In this document: one piece after another, positions 36,401 through 43,525 of the stretch
Layout of the letters: each line of letters starts with the position of its first letter
How positions within the stretch are numbered: position 1 is the stretch's first letter
Source: Oceaniferula spumae
GTDB taxonomy: Bacteria; Verrucomicrobiota; Verrucomicrobiia; Verrucomicrobiales; Akkermansiaceae
NCBI RefSeq assembly: GCF_042849255.1
Contig: NZ_AP026866.1
Coordinates: 186,001 to 250,000 of the forward strand
Direction: 5' to 3'
Length of the DNA: 64,000 bases
The notes under the pieces: generated by a model
What the model saw: only the letters and a program-made list of their open reading frames with translations
Database searches by the model: none
What the model was told of the DNA's origin: nothing
Made by a program: the position numbers and the translations under genes

Positions 36401-38598
36401 AACGTGTTGTTTCCAAAGCAACCGAGTTCTTGGCGCTTGATGAAAGTGGTGCCGTGTGGAGATCTGAAAATGGCAGCGACTGGAGTAAATCACTTATTGG
36501 AAACCAAAGTCTGAATTTAAGCTCTCAAGTGATGCCTAAGGAAATGGAAAAAATTGGCTCTAATCTAATTTTGGCGGGCTCTGCAAACTTGTTACATTAC
36601 AGCGAGGATGACGGCAAATCTTGGTATAGTGCTTTGGTTGATGAAGCCTATCCAACGACCGCATCTAACTTTATCCAACTAAAGTCTTCAGGCACCGTAG
36701 CACTGGCGCTGAGTTCACCGAACAGTTTCGGCAATGTGATCCGTACAACGAACGGCAAGGACTGGGCATCGGTGCCTTCACTTGCTGCCGTCAAGGCTGT
36801 TGATGTGGGGTTCAATGGAACCGATTGGGTGCTGGTTGGCCAAACAGGGGAGTTATACATTTCTTCCGATGCCGGCATTTCATGGATCGAGATTAATTCA
36901 GGGGATTTGAAAAAGGGCGCAGCCGTAGCATGGTTTAATGATCAATGGGTCATTGTTGGCACCACCGAAGCCGCTGTGAACAGTCCGTATCATATTATTA
37001 CTCGTGACGAAACCGGAGAACTTGTTGATCGGGGTGAGGCTGGGTTTGGAAACAGCAATTATCCTGTGAGTAAATTACTGGCTCATGGAAAAATGATTCT
37101 GTGGAAAAAAGACGAATCGCCCCGCCTTAGCCTTGATGGAATCACATGGTCGTCTGTTGCGGTAACAGGCCTAAACCCAGGAATAGGAATAGTAAGGGAC
37201 TACGACATTTTTGCGAAAAGTGCCGGTTTCTCAATCTTGAAGGGGTCCTATTCGACTTCGCTGGATCCAGAAATGTGGGAATCCGATATTAACATGTCAT
37301 CGTGGAGCCCAGTTGATCCGCAATATACAGATATTCATTATGCCGACACTGTAGATGGAAGAATTTTTCTATTTGGCCCGAAGAAGGTTTTGGAAGTTTC
37401 ACTAACTGAAATGTCGATGGAGATAGATTCTCTGAACACGATGTCGCTCGGAGTGGGAGATGAATTGAATGTGGCTGTTACGCTCCATAATAAGGGGGAG
37501 TCATTAAACGGGGAAACGGATTGGAAAGTAGTGGCTTGGTTTTCCAAGAATGCCTTTTACGGTGATGGGAATGATGTCTATCTTGGCGAGTATTTGTTAG
37601 AAGGTTCTTTACCCGAAGCTGGGGAGAGTATGCAAAAAACACTTTCGTATGTTCTGCCAAATAACATAAATACAGGGAGTAATTATCTGATTTTAAAGCT
37701 CTACAAAGAGAGTGGTGTATTTGAAAAGAATACGGCAAACAATATCGTGATTAGTAATACGCCATCGATTACCATTCCTGAATGGGAGCTGACGCTTAAT
37801 TCTAACGGTAACGGTCAAATCAACCAAGATTTGGCTGCTCGCCGCTACCCCCAAGGAAGTCGTGTTTCTCTCACTGCAAACTCCGGTAAAGGGGCAGCCT
37901 TCGCGGGCTGGGGGGGCGATGCTCTTGGCGCTGAGAGTCAGATCACCATTCTGATGGATGGAAATAAATCCGTGCAGGCGAACTTCAACTCACGAGCTTC
38001 ACTTCAGGTGCATGTTCGCGGGGCGGGGAGCGTAAGTGGTTTGGCGGACCTTGGAAGTTATGCTTTGGATGAAACAGCATCACTAACAGCCACTCCCGCA
38101 GATGGCTGGGAGTTTTCCGGCTGGAGCGGATCCGCCACGGGAACCAACGCAACGGCCAATATCCTCATGGACTCACCGAAAGTGGTGACCGCTGTATTCA
38201 CGCTGCCGAAGGATAATTGGAAATCCGAACACTTCACAGAAGCCGAACTACTAGACGAACTCATCTCTGGTGACGACGCCGATCCGGATCAGGACGGTCT
38301 GAAGAACTGGCAGGAGTATCTGCACATGTCTGATCCTCGTGATGGAACTTCAAAAGGAATCGTCAGCTTGAAGGTTGAAGGCGACTACCTCTTTGCCATC
38401 TTTACTCGGAACGCAGGTGCTGAAGGGGGGCTTACCCTAGGTTGCCAAGGTTCACGTGATTTAACCGATTGGGACGCTCCTGATATCCAAGAGCGTGTTC
38501 TTTCCATCCGTGATGGCGTGGAGACCGTGGAAGCTCGGATTCCTGTCGCTGGCGGAAATACAGGTTTCCTGAGATTGAAATACGATCGAGCCCCTTAA
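30487..38598 (+). CDS. Giant exported subtilisin-like (S8) protein with beta-propeller repeats
   Basis: A 2703-residue protein; ATG 30487 opens a signal peptide (MMKRLFLALFFLLIAVSLYF). A prodomain-like region spans about 70-215. The S8 catalytic domain has Asp275 (VTDTG), His314 (GGHGTHC) and Ser475 (GTSMATPHVSG). Two PPC-like beta domains follow (about 540-800), then two Ig-like modules (FQWLKDGIPL, CQWYKDGVI, about 800-965). A very long array of BNR/propeller-like repeats comes next, with units around SxDGxxW (for example SADGIIW, TSSDGINW, SVDGVNW), interrupted by an Ig/PKD-like domain near 1600. A CARDB-like segment (about 2330-2430) and two InlB-type repeats (AGWGG, FSGWSG) lie near the C-terminus. 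Composition changes sharply at about 32.88 kb. The stop overlaps the convergent efflux gene. Confidence 0.93.
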   Translation: MMKRLFLALFFLLIAVSLYFGTRSTSVNSSTDTNVQITPTSGDQTRHLEEDETRSATRIMAGSNEEGKLVKPISNTPAPQRPDMATDAFVKKVYSEKWIDAAEGKAGRRRVRVVEADFKYPNVRLEEEVWTDPKTGMQTVRRIRASVADHVMVGLKPGADEKAASELLEQNGYRIRAVEPGSYILAELAEFKADDAQKRSIAEIEGLNEFIDYAEPDYLVYPSIFPNDPAFANRKMWGLDNPGTVAGTTADADIDAPEAWDIRHDASGVIVAVTDTGIQYNHEDLAPNMWTNSSGHYGYDAYDDDNDPMDIGGHGTHCAGTIGARGNNGIGLTGVAWNVQLMGLRFLGPNGGSTSDGIRVVNYAREKGAHIISASWGGGGYSQGLYNAIKAAGDAGIPFVAAAGNDSLNNDATPHYPSSYDLPTIVSVASTTSKDKLSYFSCYGRYSVDIAAPGSDIWSCYIGSNSSYKHLNGTSMATPHVSGALALAKAHYPSEDAEDLIARLYSSVDHIPALAGKVATGGRLNLQKLLGASTAGVNNDDFENALRFEGSYGYWSGSNKKATREDDEDTFSIPNTGDKSVWFAWKAPYRGLVEFTVEASDKQFRVIAFKGSEKGGLTIAADGGSQSLRTDKTIFFYCEQDQEYRFLIDTSQPDGVNLLATLGLKPVNDPITGALGLSGDRFTAKGDNRNATPEAFELSNPHAGVGKGKSLWWKWTPDFDGEFVITTQGSEFDTVLAVYSGAPGSLTEAASNDDRSAFDWTSQVTFEVTSGTTYYIAVDGFRGDASGEILLNGFLTGSIVILNHPESIKSKVGDRVVLDVSIISAGMTKFQWLKDGIPLAGEIQNSLVIDPVENDDFGAYHVKIKNDAQEVDSNTALLTETRTAPNVYWFTGNLAVGTGESVTLSALVRGSSPMTCQWYKDGVIIDGETSLSLNLNSVSQVDSGNYRIQCTNDLGSDFKDIYLGVVDSPWDGWEWRRPGVPNDAITDIKVYGTEIYAVAGEVLFYSTDGVAWSKSKFPDGFSGKSFEMIGDRRICLGYHSDGAVKVAVSLSGADWVVSDPTGLGAWQTGEHLLQKFKGKFIAQLPPSAYTYTSVYYSADGIIWNACQSTMLSSEVTALQGNGRVSTDGNVMIMASATSSSNYKMRYYHTMDGMVWVEAETDAGGEHGSTRFPKQSVYAQGLFHLIGSYSSYTSSDGINWDYHNAASNGIDHEYILVGDATTVYGFKQNDEQKIIWYDEIESRKSRSVYPSNSQTFTAAAVYNGQLLYGTDKGVISNASDPYEVKIPHDRSSDIIRLDFIDDQFVVTPRSPVFGKGAAALLSGDGRTWKYSNSLGSDEFTYLGYALGNYWANSIDNKILKGHTPYDFHIPRDESMGLTTRVRWIGEKNNGDSLAIAATESEPYAIKLQSRVSNSPVWTEVASPPFSVSSSTTFTEIDDRWYSTGTISGFHTSLDGISWQFTGIAGSQAAVTKKDGVVYVVATTGGSLSVSHSVDGVNWTHNTPVGLPTGSATSIKKLMTFNGSLVAHISSKLFFSSDGVVWAKAELPKNVVDAAAGNEQLVIALEGGGLIQAGAIHAGGGAPLVSIASPQSLSSHLEGSFVTVQGEASDPEEGAVTYQCFVDGELVHSGYGTSFKFNYEAGGILGNTVHVRAVDSFGLTQTSTIYVNITSSEPENLLAAGEGLNFLPTDHVAEMGGVYYVAGKKSLYRSVDGSTWDRISMPRLSSPINAMVSGNGALVLQLDNGGIISTRDGINWTYFLPGQIEWRLRTPLRFEGNHFVAAYSNSSISGSVMTSQDGLAWTIGAVSREGYFSWQAIGNDGVVIGIEGSGSGARRSADYGYNWKLIDDLSGASLYNSNGIFADGKYMVIETSVKRVFNSVDAITWSQSDLPSTITQKPSIEYHGGRFFLGGATLLQYSSADSVTWESMNHGIVPTLLTYSQGVYVGVNSGILYHSQDGVSWTEVSGSQSPANIKRVVSKATEFLALDESGAVWRSENGSDWSKSLIGNQSLNLSSQVMPKEMEKIGSNLILAGSANLLHYSEDDGKSWYSALVDEAYPTTASNFIQLKSSGTVALALSSPNSFGNVIRTTNGKDWASVPSLAAVKAVDVGFNGTDWVLVGQTGELYISSDAGISWIEINSGDLKKGAAVAWFNDQWVIVGTTEAAVNSPYHIITRDETGELVDRGEAGFGNSNYPVSKLLAHGKMILWKKDESPRLSLDGITWSSVAVTGLNPGIGIVRDYDIFAKSAGFSILKGSYSTSLDPEMWESDINMSSWSPVDPQYTDIHYADTVDGRIFLFGPKKVLEVSLTEMSMEIDSLNTMSLGVGDELNVAVTLHNKGESLNGETDWKVVAWFSKNAFYGDGNDVYLGEYLLEGSLPEAGESMQKTLSYVLPNNINTGSNYLILKLYKESGVFEKNTANNIVISNTPSITIPEWELTLNSNGNGQINQDLAARRYPQGSRVSLTANSGKGAAFAGWGGDALGAESQITILMDGNKSVQANFNSRASLQVHVRGAGSVSGLADLGSYALDETASLTATPADGWEFSGWSGSATGTNATANILMDSPKVVTAVFTLPKDNWKSEHFTEAELLDELISGDDADPDQDGLKNWQEYLHMSDPRDGTSKGIVSLKVEGDYLFAIFTRNAGAEGGLTLGCQGSRDLTDWDAPDIQERVLSIRDGVETVEARIPVAGGNTGFLRLKYDRAP

Positions 38599-39938
38599 CC
38601 ACCGAGGGCCTTCATCAGCTGAATGTGATCGTTGAGCAACGATTGTCTGAGAGCGGCTTCCACCCGTTTGGCTTCGAGCCAACGACGTTCGGTATCGAGA
38701 AATTCGATCTGCGATGTTAGCCCGGCATTGAACTGTGCTTGTGCGTCGCTTCGGGCTGTTGCGAGTGCTCTGATTTCGCTCTGTGCTGCGGCCAGTTGGC
38801 TGCGTCGGCTAACAAGGTTGATTCGTGCACTGTCGACTTCTTCCAATACGGTGAGCACTGCCGCACGATATTTCGCTGCTGCGACTTTACTTTCAGCCCG
38901 GCGAGATGAAATTTTTGCGAGTCGGACAGGATCGTAAATAGGGATGTCCAAGGATGGGCCGAATTGGTGAATCCATTGCGTATAACGGCCTGTCAGGGAA
39001 TGGCCAGCACCGGAGGCTGACGCATTCAATTTGAATGAAGGCAGGAGATCTAGCTTCGCTGATTTTTCCAACTGGAAAGCCGACCGAACTCGGGCTTCAG
39101 CAGCGAGAATAGTGGGGTTTGCCGCGAGCAGCTGGCTCATTGGTAAAGATGGCGGATTGCCGACATTGGGAAGACTGCTTTGGGAGGTATTACTTACATA
39201 ATTTCCACCTGTTAGGGTGCGGAGTTGGACGATGGTTAGGTCGCGCAGGCGCCTGACGTCAATCAGCTGGCGCTTGAACCTGTCATGCTCTGCTTGTTGG
39301 CGTCTAACATCGGTAGTGGCGGCGATTCCAGCAGTGGCGCGCTGATTCAGGGTGGTCACTGTTTTTTGACTCGCGGTAGTGGAGTCCTGGAGAATACTTA
39401 TTTCGGCATTAAACCGATAGAGATTGAAACGTGCAGCGGCAATACGACTGGCCATTTGCAGTCTAGCCGCATGAAGGTCCCAGAAAGCAGCCTCTTGCGC
39501 ATGACGAGCTGACTGAGTGGCCGCACGGAGTCGACCACTAAGGTCGATTTCCCATGAGAGCTGACCTCCACCTTCCCATGGAGCAAGATCGTAAGGTCCG
39601 AAATCGACTTCTTTCTTGCGTCCTTCCCGATAACCGATGCCTAGGTTGAAACTCGGTAGAGAGACGGCTCGAGCTGATTTTACAGCGGCATTTGCCTGCT
39701 CAAGACGAGCTGCCACCACGGCGAGATCTGGATTAGATGAAAAGGCATGAGCGATGTCTTTATTCAGTGAGGCATCACCATATTTTCTCCACCAGCTCTG
39801 TTGTAGCCGGGCTTGTGCCCATGGCGGTGTTTGTTTCCACGCCTTGCGATCAATTCCGCTCGAGGAATTCGAAGACGTGACGGCACAACCACCGAAAATG
39901 ACGGTTGCTACACAGAGACTGATGGAGAATTTCAACAT
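38595..39938 (-). CDS. TolC/NodT-family outer-membrane efflux lipoprotein
   Basis: A 447-residue outer-membrane factor. The signal MLKFSISLCVATVIFGGC places a lipidated Cys at residue 18. Two OEP repeats follow with long coiled-coil helices (about 60-130 and 270-440); NPDLAVVAARLEQANAAVKSAR and LDTERRWLEAKRVEAALRQ are typical. It forms the outer-membrane channel of the tripartite efflux system encoded upstream on the same strand. Its stop codon shares bases with the stop of the giant S8 gene on the opposite strand (TTAA at 38595-38598), so neither gene has room for a terminator there. Confidence 0.93.
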   Translation of the reverse strand: MLKFSISLCVATVIFGGCAVTSSNSSSGIDRKAWKQTPPWAQARLQQSWWRKYGDASLNKDIAHAFSSNPDLAVVAARLEQANAAVKSARAVSLPSFNLGIGYREGRKKEVDFGPYDLAPWEGGGQLSWEIDLSGRLRAATQSARHAQEAAFWDLHAARLQMASRIAAARFNLYRFNAEISILQDSTTASQKTVTTLNQRATAGIAATTDVRRQQAEHDRFKRQLIDVRRLRDLTIVQLRTLTGGNYVSNTSQSSLPNVGNPPSLPMSQLLAANPTILAAEARVRSAFQLEKSAKLDLLPSFKLNASASGAGHSLTGRYTQWIHQFGPSLDIPIYDPVRLAKISSRRAESKVAAAKYRAAVLTVLEEVDSARINLVSRRSQLAAAQSEIRALATARSDAQAQFNAGLTSQIEFLDTERRWLEAKRVEAALRQSLLNDHIQLMKALGG

Positions 39939-39945
39939 GGATATG

Positions 39946-40482
39946 TTAGTTTTGGACGTAAATACCAGTGGCGTTGATCAGCATGTTGTCAGCAGTTGAT
40001 CCGTCAGCTACGACGCCGGTAACCACCAGCTGGCTGAGTTCTTTGAGTCCGCCAACTCCTTTGAGTCCTTCCTTGAGTAACTGACCATCTTTGTCGACGA
40101 CTTGGACAGTGACGATAGATGCCTTGATCACATCTGGATCATCACAACAAACGTCCCATGGGGTTGTGCAGTGGTCATCTTCACCCATCAAATCACAGGA
40201 GGTGAGTTTTTTGGGATCACCCAGAGTCATGATGGCTCTGCCTTTGACGAAGGGTTCATGGCTTCCGATGACTTTGCCTGTAATGGTTACTTTGTCGCCT
40301 TCCTTGGCAGACTTTCTAACATCGGAAATAGCAATAGCTCCGTCAGGTGCCGATTTCAGTACCAATGAAGAGAGTTCTCCATCAGTCGGTGCAGGGGCAT
40401 CAGTAGTTGTAGTTTTTTTCTCACCACAAGAGACAAGTGAAACTGCGGAGAGCACGGTTAATAGTAGTATGGTTGGTTTCAT
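39946..40482 (-). CDS. Lipoprotein with Cys-rich loop, efflux-operon associated
   Basis: A 178-residue lipoprotein: MKPTILLLTVLSAVSLVSC, lipidated Cys at 19. A Thr/Pro linker leads into strands VTITGKVIGS and SIVTVQVVDKDG that look like an OB-fold. Between them is a Cys-rich loop SCDLMGEDDHCTTPWDVCC (about 111-129) with four Cys and one His, suited to binding a metal or forming disulfides. It lies between the ABC permease genes and the outer-membrane factor gene, with 28 and 7 bases of spacing, so it belongs to the efflux operon. Not recognised as a named family. Confidence 0.82.
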   Translation of the reverse strand: MKPTILLLTVLSAVSLVSCGEKKTTTTDAPAPTDGELSSLVLKSAPDGAIAISDVRKSAKEGDKVTITGKVIGSHEPFVKGRAIMTLGDPKKLTSCDLMGEDDHCTTPWDVCCDDPDVIKASIVTVQVVDKDGQLLKEGLKGVGGLKELSQLVVTGVVADGSTADNMLINATGIYVQN

Positions 40483-40510
40483 AGTTTGGTTTTTGGTTTG
40501 GGTTGTGAGT

Positions 40511-41659
40511 TTAGGCAGATCGTAGTGCCTTAGGAAGAGATGGTGATAGACAACGGATGGCGGGTGGCAGGGTGCCGATAGTTCCCAATAACACACCGGT
40601 GATCAAGCCTGTGAAGATTACCAAGGGACTGAGCGCCAGAGTGAATGTGCCGATGGAAAAAGGAATCGTGCGACCATCAAGGAGGAAGTAGGCTAAAAGG
40701 AATGCCAGCAACGTGCCGGTGAGTGTGGCCAAGAGCGATTCCTGTATCAGAGAAACTAACAGGGCCACCCGAGTATAGCCGATGGACTGCAAGGTCGCCA
40801 TCTCCCTGATACGCGAGGCAAAGGCCGCGTAGAGTGTGTTTAATCCGCCAAACAAAGCACCTGCCGAGACCAGAGTAGCAGTCACCCATGTCATCATTTT
40901 GATCGGTTTGTAGAAGGTGCCCAGCTTGCTGTAGTATGCATCTTCCTGAATAGCGGCAAGTTCGAGATCGTTGCGCTGGAGGGTGAAGACCTGCACATCA
41001 TCGAGCGTGGCATCATCTAATCGTAGCGTGATTGCAGATAGAGTGTCGCGCTGTGTTAAAGAGGCGAGGTCATTCCGATCGAACCATATTTCTGATTCTA
41101 ACACTGTTCCTGGAGCTGCGAAAACACCGGAAACGATCATCGATTCATTTTCAAAATGGAGGGTCTTGCCAGGTGCTATTTCGGACTCGTCCACACCGAG
41201 CTTTCGATGAGCTAGCCGTCCGACCATCACTTCTCCCGGTCCAGGAAAGTGGCCTTCGAGCAATTGAACAGAAGTATGCACTAACAATGCTTTCTCAAGC
41301 ACTCCACGGAGCAGTGCTTGTTCCTCCTTGCCAGATTCGGTGCGGATAGGGGCTTGATAGGTGATTTCACCGGAGACGGCGGCAACGCCGAGCTTTTCCT
41401 CTAGGCCTCTAATGCTGGTAGATGCACTTGATTCTGCGGCGAGATGGACCTCTGACCGTTCAATGGATTCCTCAGAACCTTTACCCATCAGGATCACGTT
41501 TTTAGCTGATCCAGATGCGGACAGAACGCTGTCCATACCTTGGTTGAGCGAGACGGCCGCGACCAGTAGCAGAACCACGAGTGCGGACCCACCGACGGTT
41601 TGCGCAAGCCTGGAGGGATCACGAAATAAATTTCTCAGAGCGTATGTAAATGGAAGCAT
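40511..41659 (-). CDS. ABC transporter permease, FtsX/MacB type, 1
   Basis: A 382-residue permease: an N-terminal transmembrane helix (about 20-42, LVVLLLVAAVSL), a periplasmic domain of about 200 residues, and three C-terminal helices (about 265-375). EMATLQSIGYTRVALLVSLIQESLLA is the cytoplasmic coupling segment typical of FtsX-like permeases. It pairs with the second permease encoded just upstream and the LolD-like ATPase. Such transporters extract lipids or small molecules from the inner membrane rather than passing them through a channel. Confidence 0.92.
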   Translation of the reverse strand: MLPFTYALRNLFRDPSRLAQTVGGSALVVLLLVAAVSLNQGMDSVLSASGSAKNVILMGKGSEESIERSEVHLAAESSASTSIRGLEEKLGVAAVSGEITYQAPIRTESGKEEQALLRGVLEKALLVHTSVQLLEGHFPGPGEVMVGRLAHRKLGVDESEIAPGKTLHFENESMIVSGVFAAPGTVLESEIWFDRNDLASLTQRDTLSAITLRLDDATLDDVQVFTLQRNDLELAAIQEDAYYSKLGTFYKPIKMMTWVTATLVSAGALFGGLNTLYAAFASRIREMATLQSIGYTRVALLVSLIQESLLATLTGTLLAFLLAYFLLDGRTIPFSIGTFTLALSPLVIFTGLITGVLLGTIGTLPPAIRCLSPSLPKALRSA

Positions 41660-41690
41660 TTAGAAATGTGGAATAGTAAATTGTGAATGA

Positions 41691-42827
41691 TTAGGAACTA
41701 AGGGAGTCGACCAAGGGACGGGAGGTCGCTTTCCACGCCGGATAGACGGATGCGAGTAGGCCAAGCAATAGCGCGACTCCGAGACCTGTCATGATCACGG
41801 TCATGTCTGGTGATAAAGCAAGGGTCAGTCCTTCGTTGCCAATTGTGATGGCTCTGAAGTGGAAAAATGCAAGAGCACCAAATATACCAACCATGCCGCC
41901 GATCATTCCTAGCAGAACACCCTCGATCATCACGATCGCAGCGATCGCTTTTCTCGAAAACCCGAGAGTTTGCAGAATAGCAGTTTCTTTGACGCGACCA
42001 CGAACGATCAGCAATACGGCATTGGCGACCAAACCTAACACAGCCAAGACGGCCCCCAACCCAAGCCAGCGGGTAAAGCCGATAAGCTCGATCATTTGTT
42101 TAGCTGTATCTGCAAAGAATGCCTTTTCTGGTCGGGTGTGAGTAGGCTGTTGGTCGGCCTTGAATGTTTCATCAATCTTGGCTGAAACGCTGTCCAGTAA
42201 ATCCGAGGAATCGACTCTAACATTGAACTGAGTGACGATACCTAGACCGATGCGTGAAGCTTGTTGCAAAAAGGGGAGGTGGACGTATGCGACGTTGTTA
42301 TCCTGAGGGGAATCCGAGTTGATGATGCCGGCCACATAAACATTGACGCCTACCGCTTCAAACTTGTCGCCAGGCTTGAGTCCTCGCCTCTGGGCGAAAT
42401 TAATGCCTACCAAAGCGGCATCACTACGTTTGGTGAAATCCTCATACGAGCCTTCGACGACATTGATGCCTGGATTGTATTGTTTCAAGATCTCAGGCGG
42501 TACTCCACGGAAAGTGATCACATCCAAGGATGCACCACAGTTATTGACCGCAATCTGAATGGGGATGACTTCGCGAACGCCTGGGATGCGTTTGATCGTC
42601 GGTAAATAATGCTCCGGCAGTCTGGATGTCGATGGGCAGAAACGGTTTTCACGATACACCACGAGGGTTGTGTCGTTGGCATTGGATTCTGTCGCGTCTG
42701 AAAGCGAGTGCTGCATGGTCTGTACCGCAGCATATAGAAACATGCCGGCAGCCACGCCCAGAATAGTCAGCAGCGACCGCAGCCGGTGACGAGTTAGGTT
42801 TTTAAGAGCTAGTGATAATAATTTCAT
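41691..42827 (-). CDS. ABC transporter permease, FtsX/MacB type, 2
   Basis: A 378-residue permease with the same four-helix arrangement: LRSLLTILGVAAGMFLYAAV at the N-terminus, a MacB-like periplasmic domain (about 45-255), and KETAILQTLGFSRKAIAAIVMIEGVLLGMIGG before the last helices. Its start directly abuts the stop of the ATPase gene (one-base step 42827/42828), indicating tight coupling. Two distinct permease genes suggest a heterodimer, as in LolCE, rather than a MacB-like fused homodimer. Confidence 0.93.
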   Translation of the reverse strand: MKLLSLALKNLTRHRLRSLLTILGVAAGMFLYAAVQTMQHSLSDATESNANDTTLVVYRENRFCPSTSRLPEHYLPTIKRIPGVREVIPIQIAVNNCGASLDVITFRGVPPEILKQYNPGINVVEGSYEDFTKRSDAALVGINFAQRRGLKPGDKFEAVGVNVYVAGIINSDSPQDNNVAYVHLPFLQQASRIGLGIVTQFNVRVDSSDLLDSVSAKIDETFKADQQPTHTRPEKAFFADTAKQMIELIGFTRWLGLGAVLAVLGLVANAVLLIVRGRVKETAILQTLGFSRKAIAAIVMIEGVLLGMIGGMVGIFGALAFFHFRAITIGNEGLTLALSPDMTVIMTGLGVALLLGLLASVYPAWKATSRPLVDSLSS

Positions 42828-43517
42828 CTAATGAGCGGGCTGAAGGTTTTCGATCAATTGCCCTTTTTCCAGATGCAATGTCCGGTGAGCGGCTGCAGCG
42901 GCCTTGGGGTCATGCGTTACCATGACAATGGTTTTGCCGTGTTTGTTAGCTAGATCATTGAGCAGATTGAGAATGGAGTCAGCAGACTCTCGGTCGAGAT
43001 CACCTGTTGGCTCATCAGCCACGAGTAAACCGGGGTCATGAACGATCGCTCGGGCAATGGCGACACGCTGTTCTTGTCCACCCGATAGTTCCGATGGCCG
43101 GTGATGTGCGCGATCTGAAAGACCCACCAGTTCGAGTGCCGCAATGATTTTTGCTTTCCGTTCGGATTTGCTGAATTTTCCTAACAAGAGGGGGAGCTCA
43201 ATGTTTTCGTAGGCGGATAAAATCGGCACGAGGTGGTAGAGCTGGAAAATGTAACCAACATGCACGGAGCGCCAACGAGTGAGTTCTGCACGTGAGAGGT
43301 TAGCAATATCGCGGTCTTGGATGACGAGTTCTCCAGATGTGGGAGTGTCGATGCCTGCAACGAGGTTGAGCAGAGTCGTTTTACCAGAACCTGAAGGTCC
43401 CATGAGAGCTAGGAACTCACCTTTGGGAACATCCAAGGAGAGGTTCTCCAGTGGCGTTATCATGGATTTGCCCTTGCTGTAGGACTTGGTAACTGAACGG
43501 ATGGAAATGAATGACAT
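42828..43517 (-). CDS. ABC transporter ATP-binding protein (LolD/MacB type)
   Basis: A 229-residue ATPase with Walker A GPSGSGKTTL (about 40), Q-loop region VGYIFQLYHLVPILSAYENIELP, signature LSGGQEQRVAIARAI (about 143), Walker B LLVADEPTGDLD (about 164) and H-loop MVTHD. The LVPxLxAxENIxLP segment is typical of the LolD/MacB/FtsE subfamily. It powers the two permeases encoded immediately downstream. Confidence 0.95.
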   Translation of the reverse strand: MSFISIRSVTKSYSKGKSMITPLENLSLDVPKGEFLALMGPSGSGKTTLLNLVAGIDTPTSGELVIQDRDIANLSRAELTRWRSVHVGYIFQLYHLVPILSAYENIELPLLLGKFSKSERKAKIIAALELVGLSDRAHHRPSELSGGQEQRVAIARAIVHDPGLLVADEPTGDLDRESADSILNLLNDLANKHGKTIVMVTHDPKAAAAAHRTLHLEKGQLIENLQPAH

Positions 43518-43525
43518 GGGAATAA

